From: Pirellula sp.
Lineage (GTDB): Bacteria; Planctomycetota; Planctomycetia; Pirellulales; PNKZ01
Assembly (NCBI GenBank): GCA_013822735.1
Contig: PNKZ01000001.1
Span: forward strand, 124,001-188,000
DNA length: 64,000 nt
Direction: 5' to 3'
Positions 11,263 through 20,565 of this stretch are shown here, in pieces. Made by a program: the position numbers and the translations under genes. How positions within the stretch are numbered: the stretch's first letter is position 1; each line of letters starts with the position of its first letter. Under the pieces are notes generated by a model. That model was not told the DNA's origin, did not search any database, and saw nothing but the letters and a program-made list of their open reading frames with translations.

Positions 11263-12366
11263 GTGCACTCCGTGAAAACCCTTCTCTCCGTCGCGGCGAT
11301 TCTCGTCGCGGTCGCAACCGTCGGTTTCGTTTCTTCACCGGCGCCCGCTTGCACCGGCATCACGATTACTCCGCGCGACGGTTCGGTGATTTTTGCCCGA
11401 ACGCTGGAATTTGCGTCGGATATGCAATCGAACGTACTCATCGTGCCGCGCGGTCAAGAGTATGTGGGCACCGCGCCGGGCGACAAGCCGGGCCTGCGCT
11501 GGACGAGCAAGTACGGCGTGGTCGGAACCAACGCGTTCGGCATGCCGGTGACCCTCGACGGGCTGAATGAGAAGGGGCTCCACGTCGGACTGTTTTACTT
11601 TCCGGGCTTTGCAAAGTATCAGGATGTGCCGGAAGAAGCCCTGAGCAAGACGCTGGCCCCCTGGGAACTCGGCATCTACTTGCTCGGCACGTGCGCTGAT
11701 ACGGCGGAGGCCGCAGCCGCCGCGAAGAGCGTGTTCGTCGGAGCGGCGGTGCAGAAAGACATGGGCTTCGTCCCGCCCGCCCATTTCATCGTTACGGATG
11801 CCGTCGGCAAGAGCATCGTGCTGGAGTATGTCGACGGCACGCTGATACTTCGCGATAATCCGCTCGGCGTCATCACCAATTCGCCCACCTTCGATTGGCA
11901 CCTGACCAATCTCAGCAACTACGTCTCCATGACCAGCAAGAACATTGAGAAGGTCGACCTGGCCGGCAAAGAGATTCGCGGGCTGGGGCAGGGAAGCGGC
12001 ATGCTCGGGCTACCGGGCGACTTCACGCCCCCCTCGCGCTTTGTGCGAGCCGTGGCGTTTACGCAAGCCGCCCTGCCGGTCGAAAAGGCGCAAGACGGCG
12101 TGCTCCAGGCCTTCCATATCTTAAATCAGTTCGACATCCCCAAGGGCTCGGCTCGCGGCGTCGAGCAGGGGCGCGAAGTCGCCGACTATACGCAGTGGAC
12201 GGCGGCCGCCGACCTCAAGAATTTGCGGTATTACTTCCGCACCTACGACAACAGCCGCATCCGCATGGTCGACCTCAAAACCGCTGATTTCGCCGCACCG
12301 GCGATCAAGACGGTCGCGATGAAGGGGGAGGAGCAGATCGAAGACGTTACCGGGAGCGCTCGCTAA
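11263..12366 (+). CDS. Secreted choloylglycine-hydrolase family (Ntn) amidase
   Basis: A 367-residue exported protein. A signal peptide (hydrophobic stretch ~8-24) is followed by PAPACTGITITP. Cys30 would become the new N-terminus after processing and act as the catalytic nucleophile, as in bile salt hydrolases and penicillin V acylases. Other family segments are SKYGVVGTNAFGMPVTLDG, LNEKGLHVGLFYF and VITNSPTFDWHLTNL. These enzymes cleave linear amide C-N bonds; in a free-living planctomycete the substrate might be an acyl-homoserine lactone or another N-acyl compound (inference). Two GTG starts are possible, 11263 and 11272; the second gives MKTLLSV, a typical signal-peptide start. No strong ribosome site decides between them. 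Confidence 0.85.
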   Translation: MHSVKTLLSVAAILVAVATVGFVSSPAPACTGITITPRDGSVIFARTLEFASDMQSNVLIVPRGQEYVGTAPGDKPGLRWTSKYGVVGTNAFGMPVTLDGLNEKGLHVGLFYFPGFAKYQDVPEEALSKTLAPWELGIYLLGTCADTAEAAAAAKSVFVGAAVQKDMGFVPPAHFIVTDAVGKSIVLEYVDGTLILRDNPLGVITNSPTFDWHLTNLSNYVSMTSKNIEKVDLAGKEIRGLGQGSGMLGLPGDFTPPSRFVRAVAFTQAALPVEKAQDGVLQAFHILNQFDIPKGSARGVEQGREVADYTQWTAAADLKNLRYYFRTYDNSRIRMVDLKTADFAAPAIKTVAMKGEEQIEDVTGSAR

Positions 12367-12606
12367 GCGATCTCGCGGCACCGCAGTGTCTTGAGCGGTA
12401 ATCGACCTTCGACGCCACGCGAGGCCCGATCATCCTGTCATGCATCAGCCTGCAAGCGTGAATTCCGGGCTTCTCGGCGGAACTCGGCCCCTTTTCGGCC
12501 TCGGATAGGCTAATATTAAGGTAATTCGCGACTTCGTGATCCGTTCGGCCCGTATTCGTCGCGAACCAGTACGGGCAACGCCGTCGACATCTTGATGGGG
12601 CAGCCT

Positions 12607-12921
12607 ATGAAAAAGATCGTGAAGGTAGAGACCCTCAAGAATGGCGACCGCTTTGAGTTCGTGACGTCGCGCTCCGAATGGGCCGACAACTGCTACCTGC
12701 CGCATCCCAAAGGGGTGATCGTCGTGGCGAAGAGCGCCTTCCGCGACACCTACGATCAGTGCCGCTTCGGTTGGCGGATGGAAAAGTTCCCCAATAGCCG
12801 GCCGCAGGATTGGTGGGGCAAGTCGCACACCGAAGTGCGCTTGCTGGGGCCCGCCCCCGCGGAGCCGCCGGTGGAAGTCGTGAAGAAGCCCGCGCCGAAG
12901 AAGAAGAAGGTCGCGAAGTAG
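12607..12921 (+). CDS. Small basic protein of unknown function
   Basis: A 104-residue protein with no recognised family. It begins MKKIVKVETLKNGDRFEF and has a middle region with several aromatic residues (WADNCYLPHPKG, FGWRMEKFPNS, DWWGKSHTEVRLLG). It ends in a Pro-rich linker and a lysine tail (KPAPKKKKVAK) that could contact nucleic acid. The ATG at 12607 has GGGG 6 bases upstream; ATG 12595 and TTG 12592 are in frame as alternatives. A TAATAT at about 12510 could be a -10 box, but I see no matching -35. Confidence 0.55.
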   Translation: MKKIVKVETLKNGDRFEFVTSRSEWADNCYLPHPKGVIVVAKSAFRDTYDQCRFGWRMEKFPNSRPQDWWGKSHTEVRLLGPAPAEPPVEVVKKPAPKKKKVAK

Positions 12922-12948
12922 CGAGCACGTGCGGCGCGCGTCGTTCGC

Positions 12949-13449
12949 TCAGCCGCCGTCGGCTCGCACAATGCGCAAGCGACGCACGTATTCGCCGGCC
13001 CGACCGTCGGGCTCCGCTCCGGTTCCCGGTTGTCGGCCCGCGAGCACCTCCACCGCTTGCAGCACGTGCTCGTAGCGCAGGCGGTCGTCGCAGCGCAGTT
13101 CGACTTGCGGTTCCGCCAGTCCGGCGGCGCGGCATTGTGCGAGCCGCCTTGCCGTTTCTGCCCGGAGCAACGGCAACGTCGCCGTGCCGCGGCCCCCCGT
13201 GCCGGCATCCAAACGCCAGGTGCTCAGGTTGCCGTCGTCGTCGGCCGTGAGCCGCACTTGCCAGAGTTCGCTTGCGCCGGTTCCCTGCTCGGTCCGCGGT
13301 CCGGAGGGGAGTCGCATGTGGAAGTCTCCCTCCACCGCCGCGACCTGAAACGTCATCAAGAAAAACGCCATTAGCTGAAACACGACGTCGATCATCGGCG
13401 TCATGTTGATGTCGATCTTGCCCGGCAGCGAAGTAGCAGACGAAGACAT
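12949..13449 (-). CDS. ExbD/TolR family protein, third of three
   Basis: A 166-residue protein with the ExbD signature DINMTPMIDVVFQLMAFFL around residues 14-32: one N-terminal membrane helix carrying the conserved proton-pathway aspartate (MID). The rest is a periplasmic domain with VELRCDDRLRYEHVLQAVEVL, the usual ExbD alpha/beta fold. These proteins pair with an ExbB/TolQ channel to use the proton motive force for work at the outer membrane. The ATG at 13449 has GGGGAGAA upstream. It is the last gene of the minus-strand cluster, and its 3' end faces the gene at 12607-12921. Confidence 0.85.
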   Translation of the reverse strand: MSSSATSLPGKIDINMTPMIDVVFQLMAFFLMTFQVAAVEGDFHMRLPSGPRTEQGTGASELWQVRLTADDDGNLSTWRLDAGTGGRGTATLPLLRAETARRLAQCRAAGLAEPQVELRCDDRLRYEHVLQAVEVLAGRQPGTGAEPDGRAGEYVRRLRIVRADGG

Positions 13450-13613
13450 CGAAGGTTCTCCCCGAAGCGTTGGATGCTCCGCCGAACAGCGGCGTGACAA
13501 ACAGCGGCGTGACAAAAGCGAATCGGCTTGCGGCGCGGGAAACATGCCCCGCACCACAAGCCGATTCGTTTCGTTCGTCGAGTTTTATTCGCGCCGCACG
13601 ATCCGCCCGCGGC

Positions 13614-14111
13614 CTACCGCGGCGCGAACTTCACCTTCTTGGCGAGTTGCTGAACCTTGCCGTCCTCGCCGACTCTCGCGCTCACGGCGTCGACCGTCTT
13701 GATGATGAATTCGTAGCGCAGGTTGTCGTCGGCGTCGATCTGCACTTCGGGCTCTTCCTGACCCGCGCCGCGGGCGGCGTTCACCTTCGCGGCAATCTTG
13801 GCGCGGAGGTCGGCGAAGAGGATGGCGTCGTTGGCGTTACTCCAGCGGGTCGGAGGGGCGGCGTCGATCTGCATCACCGCTAAGTCGCCGGTCGCCTGAG
13901 CCCGCATGACGATGTTGATCATTTCCGTCTGCGTGTTGGCGGCGCCGGCGCTCCGTTCGCTCTTGGGGAGCTTCAGGTTGAAGTCTCCTTCCACCGAGGC
14001 CACCTTGAACGTCATCAAGAAGAACGCCATGAGCTGAAACACGACGTCGATCATCGGCGTCATGTTGATGTCGATCTTATCGGGCGCTTTTACGTCTCTA
14101 CGCTTGGGCAT
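13614..14111 (-). CDS. ExbD/TolR family protein, second of three
   Basis: A 165-residue protein with the same signature DINMTPMIDVVFQLMAFFL as the next gene, then KVASVEGDFNLKLPKSER and a periplasmic domain ending near VQIDADDNLRYEFIIKTVDAV. It is closely related to the protein at 12949-13449, so the pair probably arose by tandem duplication. The start at 14111 (MPKRRDVKAPDKI) fits the family length; the ribosome site is weak. Confidence 0.87.
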   Translation of the reverse strand: MPKRRDVKAPDKIDINMTPMIDVVFQLMAFFLMTFKVASVEGDFNLKLPKSERSAGAANTQTEMINIVMRAQATGDLAVMQIDAAPPTRWSNANDAILFADLRAKIAAKVNAARGAGQEEPEVQIDADDNLRYEFIIKTVDAVSARVGEDGKVQQLAKKVKFAPR

Positions 14112-14182
14112 GTCGGTCGATTCGCGAGAGTGTGTGAGGCGGAACGGGAGAGCGAGGCAAAACGGCGGCCGGGCGGCTGCCG

Positions 14183-14629
14183 TCAATCGAGCTTGAGCGC
14201 CGCCGCTCGAAAGGCGAACGTCTCAAAGCCGAGTTCCTGACAAGTTTCAAGCATTTCGCGCACGAATTTCGTCGCGACGTTTTTATCCGCGCGAATGATC
14301 ACCGTCGCGGTCTGCGGATTCTTGCCTCCCTTCTTGAGAAGGTCGCGCTTGACGATCAAACGCTTCTTCACAAATGCGAGAGGCTGAAATTCTTCGGCCG
14401 AATAGAGGATCAAACCGTCGCGATTCATTTGCACGACGATCGGATCTTCCGGCGGCGCGGCCGGAGGCACGGCCAACTGGCTGCCGGGCAGCTTGATGTC
14501 CTGATTCGCTTCGGCGTCGGCGAAGTTGATCAGAATCATGAAGAACGCGATGAGCTGAAACGTCATGTCGATCATGCTCGTCATGTCGCCTTCGGCCGAA
14601 ACGTCGATCTTGCTTTCCAACTTAGGCAT
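14183..14629 (-). CDS. ExbD/TolR family protein, first of three
   Basis: A 148-residue protein with the diverged signature GDMTSMIDMTFQLIAFFMI and the membrane aspartate in MID. The periplasmic part includes VIIRADKNVATKFVREMLE and QELGFETFAFRA. It lies 94 bp after the ExbB/TolQ gene on the same strand and is the most likely primary partner of that channel. Its divergence from the next two genes suggests an older split. Confidence 0.88.
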   Translation of the reverse strand: MPKLESKIDVSAEGDMTSMIDMTFQLIAFFMILINFADAEANQDIKLPGSQLAVPPAAPPEDPIVVQMNRDGLILYSAEEFQPLAFVKKRLIVKRDLLKKGGKNPQTATVIIRADKNVATKFVREMLETCQELGFETFAFRAAALKLD

Positions 14630-14723
14630 CGAACCATCCTCAAGAGCCGGGGCCGACGAACGCGAGCGGAAATCTAGCGGGAGCCGGCCGCCGAGGCTCG
14701 GCGACCGGCGTCACGAAGCGTGC

Positions 14724-15527
14724 TTACTTCTTCGTTTGGAAACGAGCCATCAAACCTTCCGACACGGCGCCGCAATCGTAGAGCAGGCGGGCCAGCTTGT
14801 TCTTGTAAATACCGAACATCATGATCGCCGGAATAGCGAGCCAGAGACCGACGATCGTCGTGATAAGAGCGGTCGAAATACCGCCGGCGAGCGCCGCCGG
14901 TTCCGGCGTGGTACCCGACTGTTCGATCACGCGGAAGGACGCGATCATACCGTCGACCGTGCCGAGCAACCCGACCATCGGAGCGATCGAACCGATCAAC
15001 GCGATGTAGCTCAAGCGATGTTCGAGCTTCATCGATTCGTCCGAACCGGCTTCGTTCATCGCTTCTTCGGCGGCGTCGTAGCCCGATTGCAGCTTCGACA
15101 TGCCGGCGGCGAGCACGGCCCCCAAGAACGATTCGTCGCTCTTGGCCATTTCGTAAGCCCCCTGGTAGTTCTTCTCATTGAGCGCCGCTTCAAAGTTCTG
15201 CACCAGCGCGTCCGGCATGATCGCCTGCTTACGCAAGGCCAAGCCGTTGAGGATGACGAGCGCCACGAACACGAACGACAATGCCAAGAAGATCACGGTG
15301 TAGAGAATACCGAGCGAGCGGTAGTAGTAGTGCAGCACGCTCTCGTTCTGCAACTCGAGAATCTTCAGCTCTTTTTCGGAGAGCTTCTTTTCGCCGGCGG
15401 GAGCGGGCGTCGGAGCATCCGCCGCGGGAGTCGCGGGAGCGGGCTCTTGCGCGGCGACCGGCATCGAGCACAAACAAGCCACGGCGAGCAAGAGCGGCAG
15501 AACACTACGGACTAGGCGAACGAGCAT
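14724..15527 (-). CDS. MotA/TolQ/ExbB proton channel protein
   Basis: A 267-residue inner-membrane protein. It has a signal peptide (residues ~1-27), an Ala/Pro-rich periplasmic segment, a first membrane helix near YTVIFLALSFVFVALVIL, a cytoplasmic part, and two further helices that include GSIAPMVGLLGTVDGMIASF, the ExbB/TolQ hallmark with the channel threonine. With ExbD it forms a proton-driven motor. The ATG at 15527 is preceded by GGAGG 8 bases upstream; an in-frame GTG at 15542 is less likely. It is the only ExbB-like gene here, although three ExbD genes follow it. Its 5' leader holds a 9-bp stem (15653-15661 with 15686-15694). Confidence 0.9.
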   Translation of the reverse strand: MLVRLVRSVLPLLLAVACLCSMPVAAQEPAPATPAADAPTPAPAGEKKLSEKELKILELQNESVLHYYYRSLGILYTVIFLALSFVFVALVILNGLALRKQAIMPDALVQNFEAALNEKNYQGAYEMAKSDESFLGAVLAAGMSKLQSGYDAAEEAMNEAGSDESMKLEHRLSYIALIGSIAPMVGLLGTVDGMIASFRVIEQSGTTPEPAALAGGISTALITTIVGLWLAIPAIMMFGIYKNKLARLLYDCGAVSEGLMARFQTKK

Positions 15528-15750
15528 AACGGCGGCCTCCACGAAGACGCGAGAGAGCGAATGGTTTGAGTAGTAAAGTGGCAGCGAATCGCCGGGGCGT
15601 TCGCGACGGTTCGGAATTAGGCAAACACGGCAGGCAAGCGCTATTCAGACAAACACTGGGAGCACTCGGCAAAACCGGCGGAATTTCCCAGTGTAATTCG
15701 CGCCGGAGAGACTGTAAAGCAAGGCAAATTAAGCATTAAGGGTCGAACGG

Positions 15751-16812
15751 TTAGATCGGGCGCTTCTTCGTGATCCAAGGGCTCCCCGGGTAGAGGCGAT
15801 TCAAGCGGTTCAGGCATTCCTGGCCCCGTTCGTTCTTCCCCAGATCAATCCAAAGGTTCGACAGGTTCCACAGCGCTTCCGCATGGGCCGCGGGCACGGT
15901 GGCATAGAGCACGTCGACGTGCAGGAACGACAACAGCGCGGCTTTCTTGCCGTCGGGCTTGGCGTTGTAGCAGTTGCCGAGCGTCACGTAGGCCTGAGCC
16001 TGGAGTTCCGATTCTTCCGGATTCAGGTTGGCAATGACGTTTCCTTCCAACTCTTTGATTGCTTCATCGTATTGCTTGTTCGAAGCTTGGCATTGGGTGC
16101 GACCGAGCACGGCGGCGAACCGCTGGCTTTCGGCCATCGTTCCCTTTTGCGTCATCGGGTTGAAGGGAATCTGCAACACTGCTTCGTAGGCCGCTTGGGC
16201 TTCCGGGAACTTGTTTTGCGCCATAAGCGCCTTGCCGCGGGCGACGCCGGCGCGCATTTTCAAATCGTCGAACGGCGAGGCTTCGAGTTCGGCGTAGTAC
16301 TTCAGCGCGTCGTCCACCTTGTTCAAGGCGACAAGCAAATCGCCCATCGTTTCGACCGCTTGGAAGTAGTGGTAGCTGTCCTTATTGTTCGAGACGAAGT
16401 TGTAGATCGCCGTCCCCGCGGCGTCGATCTTCCCTGCGCCGCGAAGGGCCAGCCGCGCTTGCGACAGGGCGGCGTAAAACTCGTAATCTTGCTTCACTTC
16501 CTTGCGCGTGAGCGTCGCCGGCTTAATCTTTGCCAATTGCGTCAGGGCGCTCTGATCTCCGCCCGACTTCATGGCGCTGCGCACCAGATTCATTTCCGAA
16601 GGTTCCCCTTCGAACTGAATCGATTCAATTTCGTTGACCGGCACGCGCTGGATGGTCCCTTGCACGTCGATGTTCACTTCGGTCGCGCTGACCCCCTTCA
16701 CGGTGCCCGAGACGCGAGCGTTACCGAGCTTACGAATCGCGTCGATGGCCGAGGCGTCGGCGGCGATGCCGAGCCCGAGCGCGAGGGCGGCGATCCAGAC
16801 GAACTTCTTCAT
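15751..16812 (-). CDS. Secreted TPR-repeat protein with N-terminal beta-strand domain
   Basis: A 353-residue protein with a clear signal peptide (MKKFVWIAALALGLGIAADASA). Residues ~30-70 look like a small all-beta domain (SGTVKGVSATEVNIDVQG, RVPVNEIESIQFEG). From about residue 90 onward there are helical tetratricopeptide-like repeats, such as AVETMGDLLVALNKVDDALKY and ARGKALMAQNKFPEAQAAY. It likely acts as a periplasmic scaffold. It sits directly upstream of the ExbB gene in the same direction, which suggests it works with the ExbB/ExbD motor, as YbgF/CpoB does with Tol-Pal (analogy, not homology). Confidence 0.75.
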   Translation of the reverse strand: MKKFVWIAALALGLGIAADASAIDAIRKLGNARVSGTVKGVSATEVNIDVQGTIQRVPVNEIESIQFEGEPSEMNLVRSAMKSGGDQSALTQLAKIKPATLTRKEVKQDYEFYAALSQARLALRGAGKIDAAGTAIYNFVSNNKDSYHYFQAVETMGDLLVALNKVDDALKYYAELEASPFDDLKMRAGVARGKALMAQNKFPEAQAAYEAVLQIPFNPMTQKGTMAESQRFAAVLGRTQCQASNKQYDEAIKELEGNVIANLNPEESELQAQAYVTLGNCYNAKPDGKKAALLSFLHVDVLYATVPAAHAEALWNLSNLWIDLGKNERGQECLNRLNRLYPGSPWITKKRPI

Positions 16813-16907
16813 TGCGAAACTCCTACGCTATGGAAATGTGCGGCGTTGATGGCGGAAATAAGGACGAGCGGAAACGAACGGAACAATCGAAGCACGACGA
16901 ACGGACT

Positions 16908-19900
16908 TTATTGCTGCGCCTTCTTCGCCTTGGCGGCGAGTTCGTCGTATTTGGCCTTCCAGGTCGGGCCCCCCATGTCGGGCGTGATTCCCGAGGTGAC
17001 GTCGATCGTATACAGCACCGCCTTAAGCAGCTTGCTCCGTTCGTCGGCCGCGGTGATCGCCATGGCGTGCTGGTAATAATCGAGCGCCGTGTTGTAGCGG
17101 CCGATATGGAAGAAGTTCATAAAGGCTTGGTGCTGAGCCATCTCTTCGGCGTACTTGGCCGCGGCCGCTTGATCGGCCGACTCCGGCTTCACCGGCACGG
17201 CGAATTGCGGCACCCGACGCATGGTGTCGGCGATGCGCTTCCAGCCCCAGATGATGTTGTCTCCCTTATCGTCGGGCGCGGTTCCGCCGATCGCTTTATC
17301 GAAGGCGGTCATGTCGCTCGTCTTCACGGCGCTGGCGGCCAGCGTTTCCGCCGCCTCGACTTGCCCTTCCATCAAATTGCGACGGCCGTTCAACACGTCC
17401 TTCAACGCGGCGACGGCGTCAGCCCACTTCTCGGCGCGACGCATGGCGCGGGCCTTGCGAAGCTTGACGATCAATTGAGCGTCGGAGTTGGGTTGCGTGA
17501 GGGGGGCGAGTTGGTCGTCGATCTTCGATGACGCGGCGAGTAGTTCGTCGGCCATGGCCTTATCGGCCGGAGCGACTTGCGGTTGGTTGAGCAGATCGCC
17601 CGCCAGCTTAAACATGTTGTCCGACGCCCAGTTCACGTTCTGGAACGCCATCGTTTGCTTCTCGGGCGGAAGCGCCGAGTATTTGTCGGGAGCGACCAGG
17701 TACGAATCGCGCACTTGCTCCAGGAAGAACTTGAAGCCGCTGGCCGCTTGCTTGATGCCTTCGACGTTGCCGGCTTGGCGATTGGTGTCGATCTGCTTTT
17801 CGAGCCGCAGCGCCAGGTTCAGGTAGGTGCCGGCGATCTGATCTGCCGTGTCCCCTCCGGCCTTGGCCATGAGCGTGTTGAGTTCCGGAATCAGCTTCTG
17901 CGCTTCGGCGACTTTGCCGTTCAGGATGTAGGCCTGCAGTGCGAGTTTGAAGGTCTCAAACGGAATCGGGTCGACCGTCGCGGCCGGGTTGGTTGCGCCG
18001 GCCCGAACCAGTGCGAGCAGGCCGAGCTTGGGATCTTCCAACAGCGCCAGGGCCTTGTCGTTCTGACCGAGCGCGATCCGCGAATCGACCAAGAAACGAA
18101 TCGCGTCGGCGTCGGGGAGCGTGAACTTGGTGAACGCGTCGAGCTTCGAACGTCGACGCTCGACTCCCTTTTCCAACACTTCGTTGGCCGTCTTCACGAG
18201 TTCTTGCAGCTTCTCCGGCGTCGGCTTGCTCGGGTCGCCGTCGTCGAGCGAGAGTTGCTCGTTGTAGAGGGCCCAGAGGGTGGAGCCGGCTCGCATTTCC
18301 GCTTCGGCGCGCATTTCCGACGTTTCCTGAATCTTGCCGAGCGTCAGCAGGATGTCGGGAACGTTCTTCTCGTTGATCGCGATGGCCAGCAGGATGTTCC
18401 AGGCGTCGTCGGCTTCCGGTTCTCCCGCCCAACGCTTGGTGATTTCCGAAGCGATGGCGTACATCTTGTTGCGGTCGTATTCCGGGTTGAGCGGCTTCAC
18501 GGCATTGGCGTCGCCGCTTTGCAGGGCCGCTTGGTTGTTCTGATACTCGGTGACGTAGCAGGCCAGCGCGATCTTCGCGGCCGAGCGAGCGCCGCCGCTA
18601 TTGGGATAGAACTTCAACAGGAATTCGCCGACCACGGCCGCGTCGTACGTTTGCTGCATGGTGAACTTCATGTAGCAGATGTAGTAGCGGACGATGTTCT
18701 TGTCTTCGAGGCTCGTCGCTTCGTCGGCCAGCGAGAGGGCTTTGTAGAAGAGAGCGACGGCGTTGTTGCGATGTTCGTCGGCTTCCTTGAGCTTCGCCTG
18801 TTGCGCGGCGGCGTCGGTTTGCTTGGCCGCTTCGGCCATCGAGGCCGAGTACTTCCCCATTTCGTCGGTGCCGCGATTTTGCGCTTCGAGGAACGTGCGC
18901 GGTTCGCGCGTCTTGTCGACTTGCGTTCCCATGCGCTGCAGCAACGCTCGGGACAAGTCTTGGTATTCGCCCGTGACGCCCGCGACCGATTCGGCAAATT
19001 CCGCGGCGTTGTCGAGCGCGGCTTGCTTCTTCTTGAGCTCTTCTCCCTTGGCGTCGGCCGGGAACGAGGCGGCGAAGAGTTCGTTCGCCAGCGCGCCGTA
19101 GTACTTCACGGCGAGCCATTCCGGGCGGTTGAGTTCGTCGTTCGACGAGCCGCGGATGAATTCATCGGCTTGAAGCGCTGCGAGTTCGTAGAGCTTTTCC
19201 GTGTCGGCGGTCCAGCATTGCAGCGAGAGGTACATAGCGCTGGCCTTGTACGGACGGAGCGCCTTGAGTTCGTCGGGCTGGCCGAGCAAGTCGTTGTAGA
19301 GGCCCAACGCGCGCTTGGTGTCTTTCAGTTCTTGGTAGCATTGACCTTCCTTCAGCCGCGCGGCCAGGCCGGCGATGAGGGTGCGGTAGTCTTTGTAGAT
19401 GGCCCCGTACTTCTCGGCGGCCGTGGTCAGCGCCGTTTTGAATTCGGCCGATTTCTCATCGAACGTCTTCGCCTTCTCGTAAAGCCCGTAGGCGTGGAAC
19501 ATGTGGGCCTGAATCAAATCTCCCTTGGCCCGTTCGCGTTGGGCGACGCGGGGATCGTTCGGCGCCATGAACTTCGGGAAGGTGCCGAGCAACTTCGCGA
19601 ACTTCTCTTCCGCCTGTTTGAAGACCTGTTCCGACTCCGTATAGAACTTGCGGGCCTCTTCGAGCAGCTGCTTCTTCTGCTTCTCGAATTCCGGGCGCAG
19701 GGCTTGTTCTACTTTGGAACGGCCGCGTTCGACGAGCACGGCGCCCAGTTGCGTTTCGGCGCCGGGAGCTTGCGGATGTTCCGGGTTCTTGCTGACGAAG
19801 TCTTTGAACTTGTCGCGGGCGATGTCGAGCATCTTGTCGCGAATGATCGGATCGCGTTCGCTGCGCGACGCTTCGAGCGACGTGCGGGCTTCTTCAAACG

Positions 19901-20132
19901 GGATCATCTGCCGCTGCTCTTCCGACAGCAGCGGGCTATTACGCATGCTGTCGAGGTAGTCGAGCGCGACGTCGTAGTAGCTGCGTTGCCGCAGGCCGTT
20001 GAGGAAGTTGTCGTACTCCTCGGCCGCTTGCGCCGGAGGGGCGCCCGCGACGAGCGCAGCCAGCGCGGCCGCGGAGAAGAGACGACCCGCCGAGAGGGAG
20101 GCGGGCAACAGACGTGAGCCGAAACATTTCAT
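16908..20132 (-). CDS. Large secreted TPR-like protein (1074 residues)
   Basis: The signal peptide ends about AQA|AEE at residue 36. The rest is almost entirely alpha-helical with many TPR-like units, for example HMFHAYGLYEKAKTF, GQCYQELKDTKRALGLYNDL and AKIALACYVTEYQ. The start at 20132 (MKCFGSRLLPAS) has AAGGACG upstream; the open frame runs 58 codons further without a signal peptide. The first third is paralogous to the next upstream gene (20566-21720): both contain IYKDYRTLIAGLxARLKxGQ and an AMYLSLxCWT segment. Probably a periplasmic scaffold in the cluster with ExbB/ExbD. Confidence 0.75.
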   Translation of the reverse strand: MKCFGSRLLPASLSAGRLFSAAALAALVAGAPPAQAAEEYDNFLNGLRQRSYYDVALDYLDSMRNSPLLSEEQRQMIPFEEARTSLEASRSERDPIIRDKMLDIARDKFKDFVSKNPEHPQAPGAETQLGAVLVERGRSKVEQALRPEFEKQKKQLLEEARKFYTESEQVFKQAEEKFAKLLGTFPKFMAPNDPRVAQRERAKGDLIQAHMFHAYGLYEKAKTFDEKSAEFKTALTTAAEKYGAIYKDYRTLIAGLAARLKEGQCYQELKDTKRALGLYNDLLGQPDELKALRPYKASAMYLSLQCWTADTEKLYELAALQADEFIRGSSNDELNRPEWLAVKYYGALANELFAASFPADAKGEELKKKQAALDNAAEFAESVAGVTGEYQDLSRALLQRMGTQVDKTREPRTFLEAQNRGTDEMGKYSASMAEAAKQTDAAAQQAKLKEADEHRNNAVALFYKALSLADEATSLEDKNIVRYYICYMKFTMQQTYDAAVVGEFLLKFYPNSGGARSAAKIALACYVTEYQNNQAALQSGDANAVKPLNPEYDRNKMYAIASEITKRWAGEPEADDAWNILLAIAINEKNVPDILLTLGKIQETSEMRAEAEMRAGSTLWALYNEQLSLDDGDPSKPTPEKLQELVKTANEVLEKGVERRRSKLDAFTKFTLPDADAIRFLVDSRIALGQNDKALALLEDPKLGLLALVRAGATNPAATVDPIPFETFKLALQAYILNGKVAEAQKLIPELNTLMAKAGGDTADQIAGTYLNLALRLEKQIDTNRQAGNVEGIKQAASGFKFFLEQVRDSYLVAPDKYSALPPEKQTMAFQNVNWASDNMFKLAGDLLNQPQVAPADKAMADELLAASSKIDDQLAPLTQPNSDAQLIVKLRKARAMRRAEKWADAVAALKDVLNGRRNLMEGQVEAAETLAASAVKTSDMTAFDKAIGGTAPDDKGDNIIWGWKRIADTMRRVPQFAVPVKPESADQAAAAKYAEEMAQHQAFMNFFHIGRYNTALDYYQHAMAITAADERSKLLKAVLYTIDVTSGITPDMGGPTWKAKYDELAAKAKKAQQ

Positions 20133-20565
20133 CCGTGTCGTCCTTACAAGCGCCGCGAGTCGAGAACCGGTGCGCGAACTTGGGCGCAGGGATCTCGAGC
20201 GGGCGTGGTGAAAACTGGCGATGACGATGCAGACCGAAAGGGGGAGCGTCGAGATACAAACGATGTGAGACGAGATTCGCAACGTGATGTCGGAACGCGC
20301 CAACATACCGGCTGCGAAGGAAGGGACGGCGACGAAAAAAGCGATTCTCGCGACCGACCAGACCTCCTCAGCTTATAAGCGGTTTTTAGGGTAATCAAGC
20401 TTCGGCCTGTGCAATTCGCGGTATTCCCGCGATCGGTTTCGGACGGCACGCGCCTGCGCCGATTTTGCGGGCGCGCACCGGCGGCGCGTCGACTCCGAGT
20501 CGCGGCGTGGAACGCGTCGCGCCGCGGAACGATTTGCACCGTGTGCACAATTCGCTCAGACGGCT
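20133..20565. other. Intergenic region between two TPR genes
   Basis: About 430 bases between the 1074-residue TPR gene and its upstream paralog. I see no gene. The AT-richer stretch around 20380-20400 is the best place for a promoter of the downstream gene, but I could not fit clear boxes. Confidence 0.5.

Noticed and set aside
17577-20117. 846-codon open frame on the plus strand opposite the large TPR gene
   Set aside because: Its composition mirrors the complement of the TPR gene and no motif appears; the minus-strand protein has a signal peptide and a paralog.
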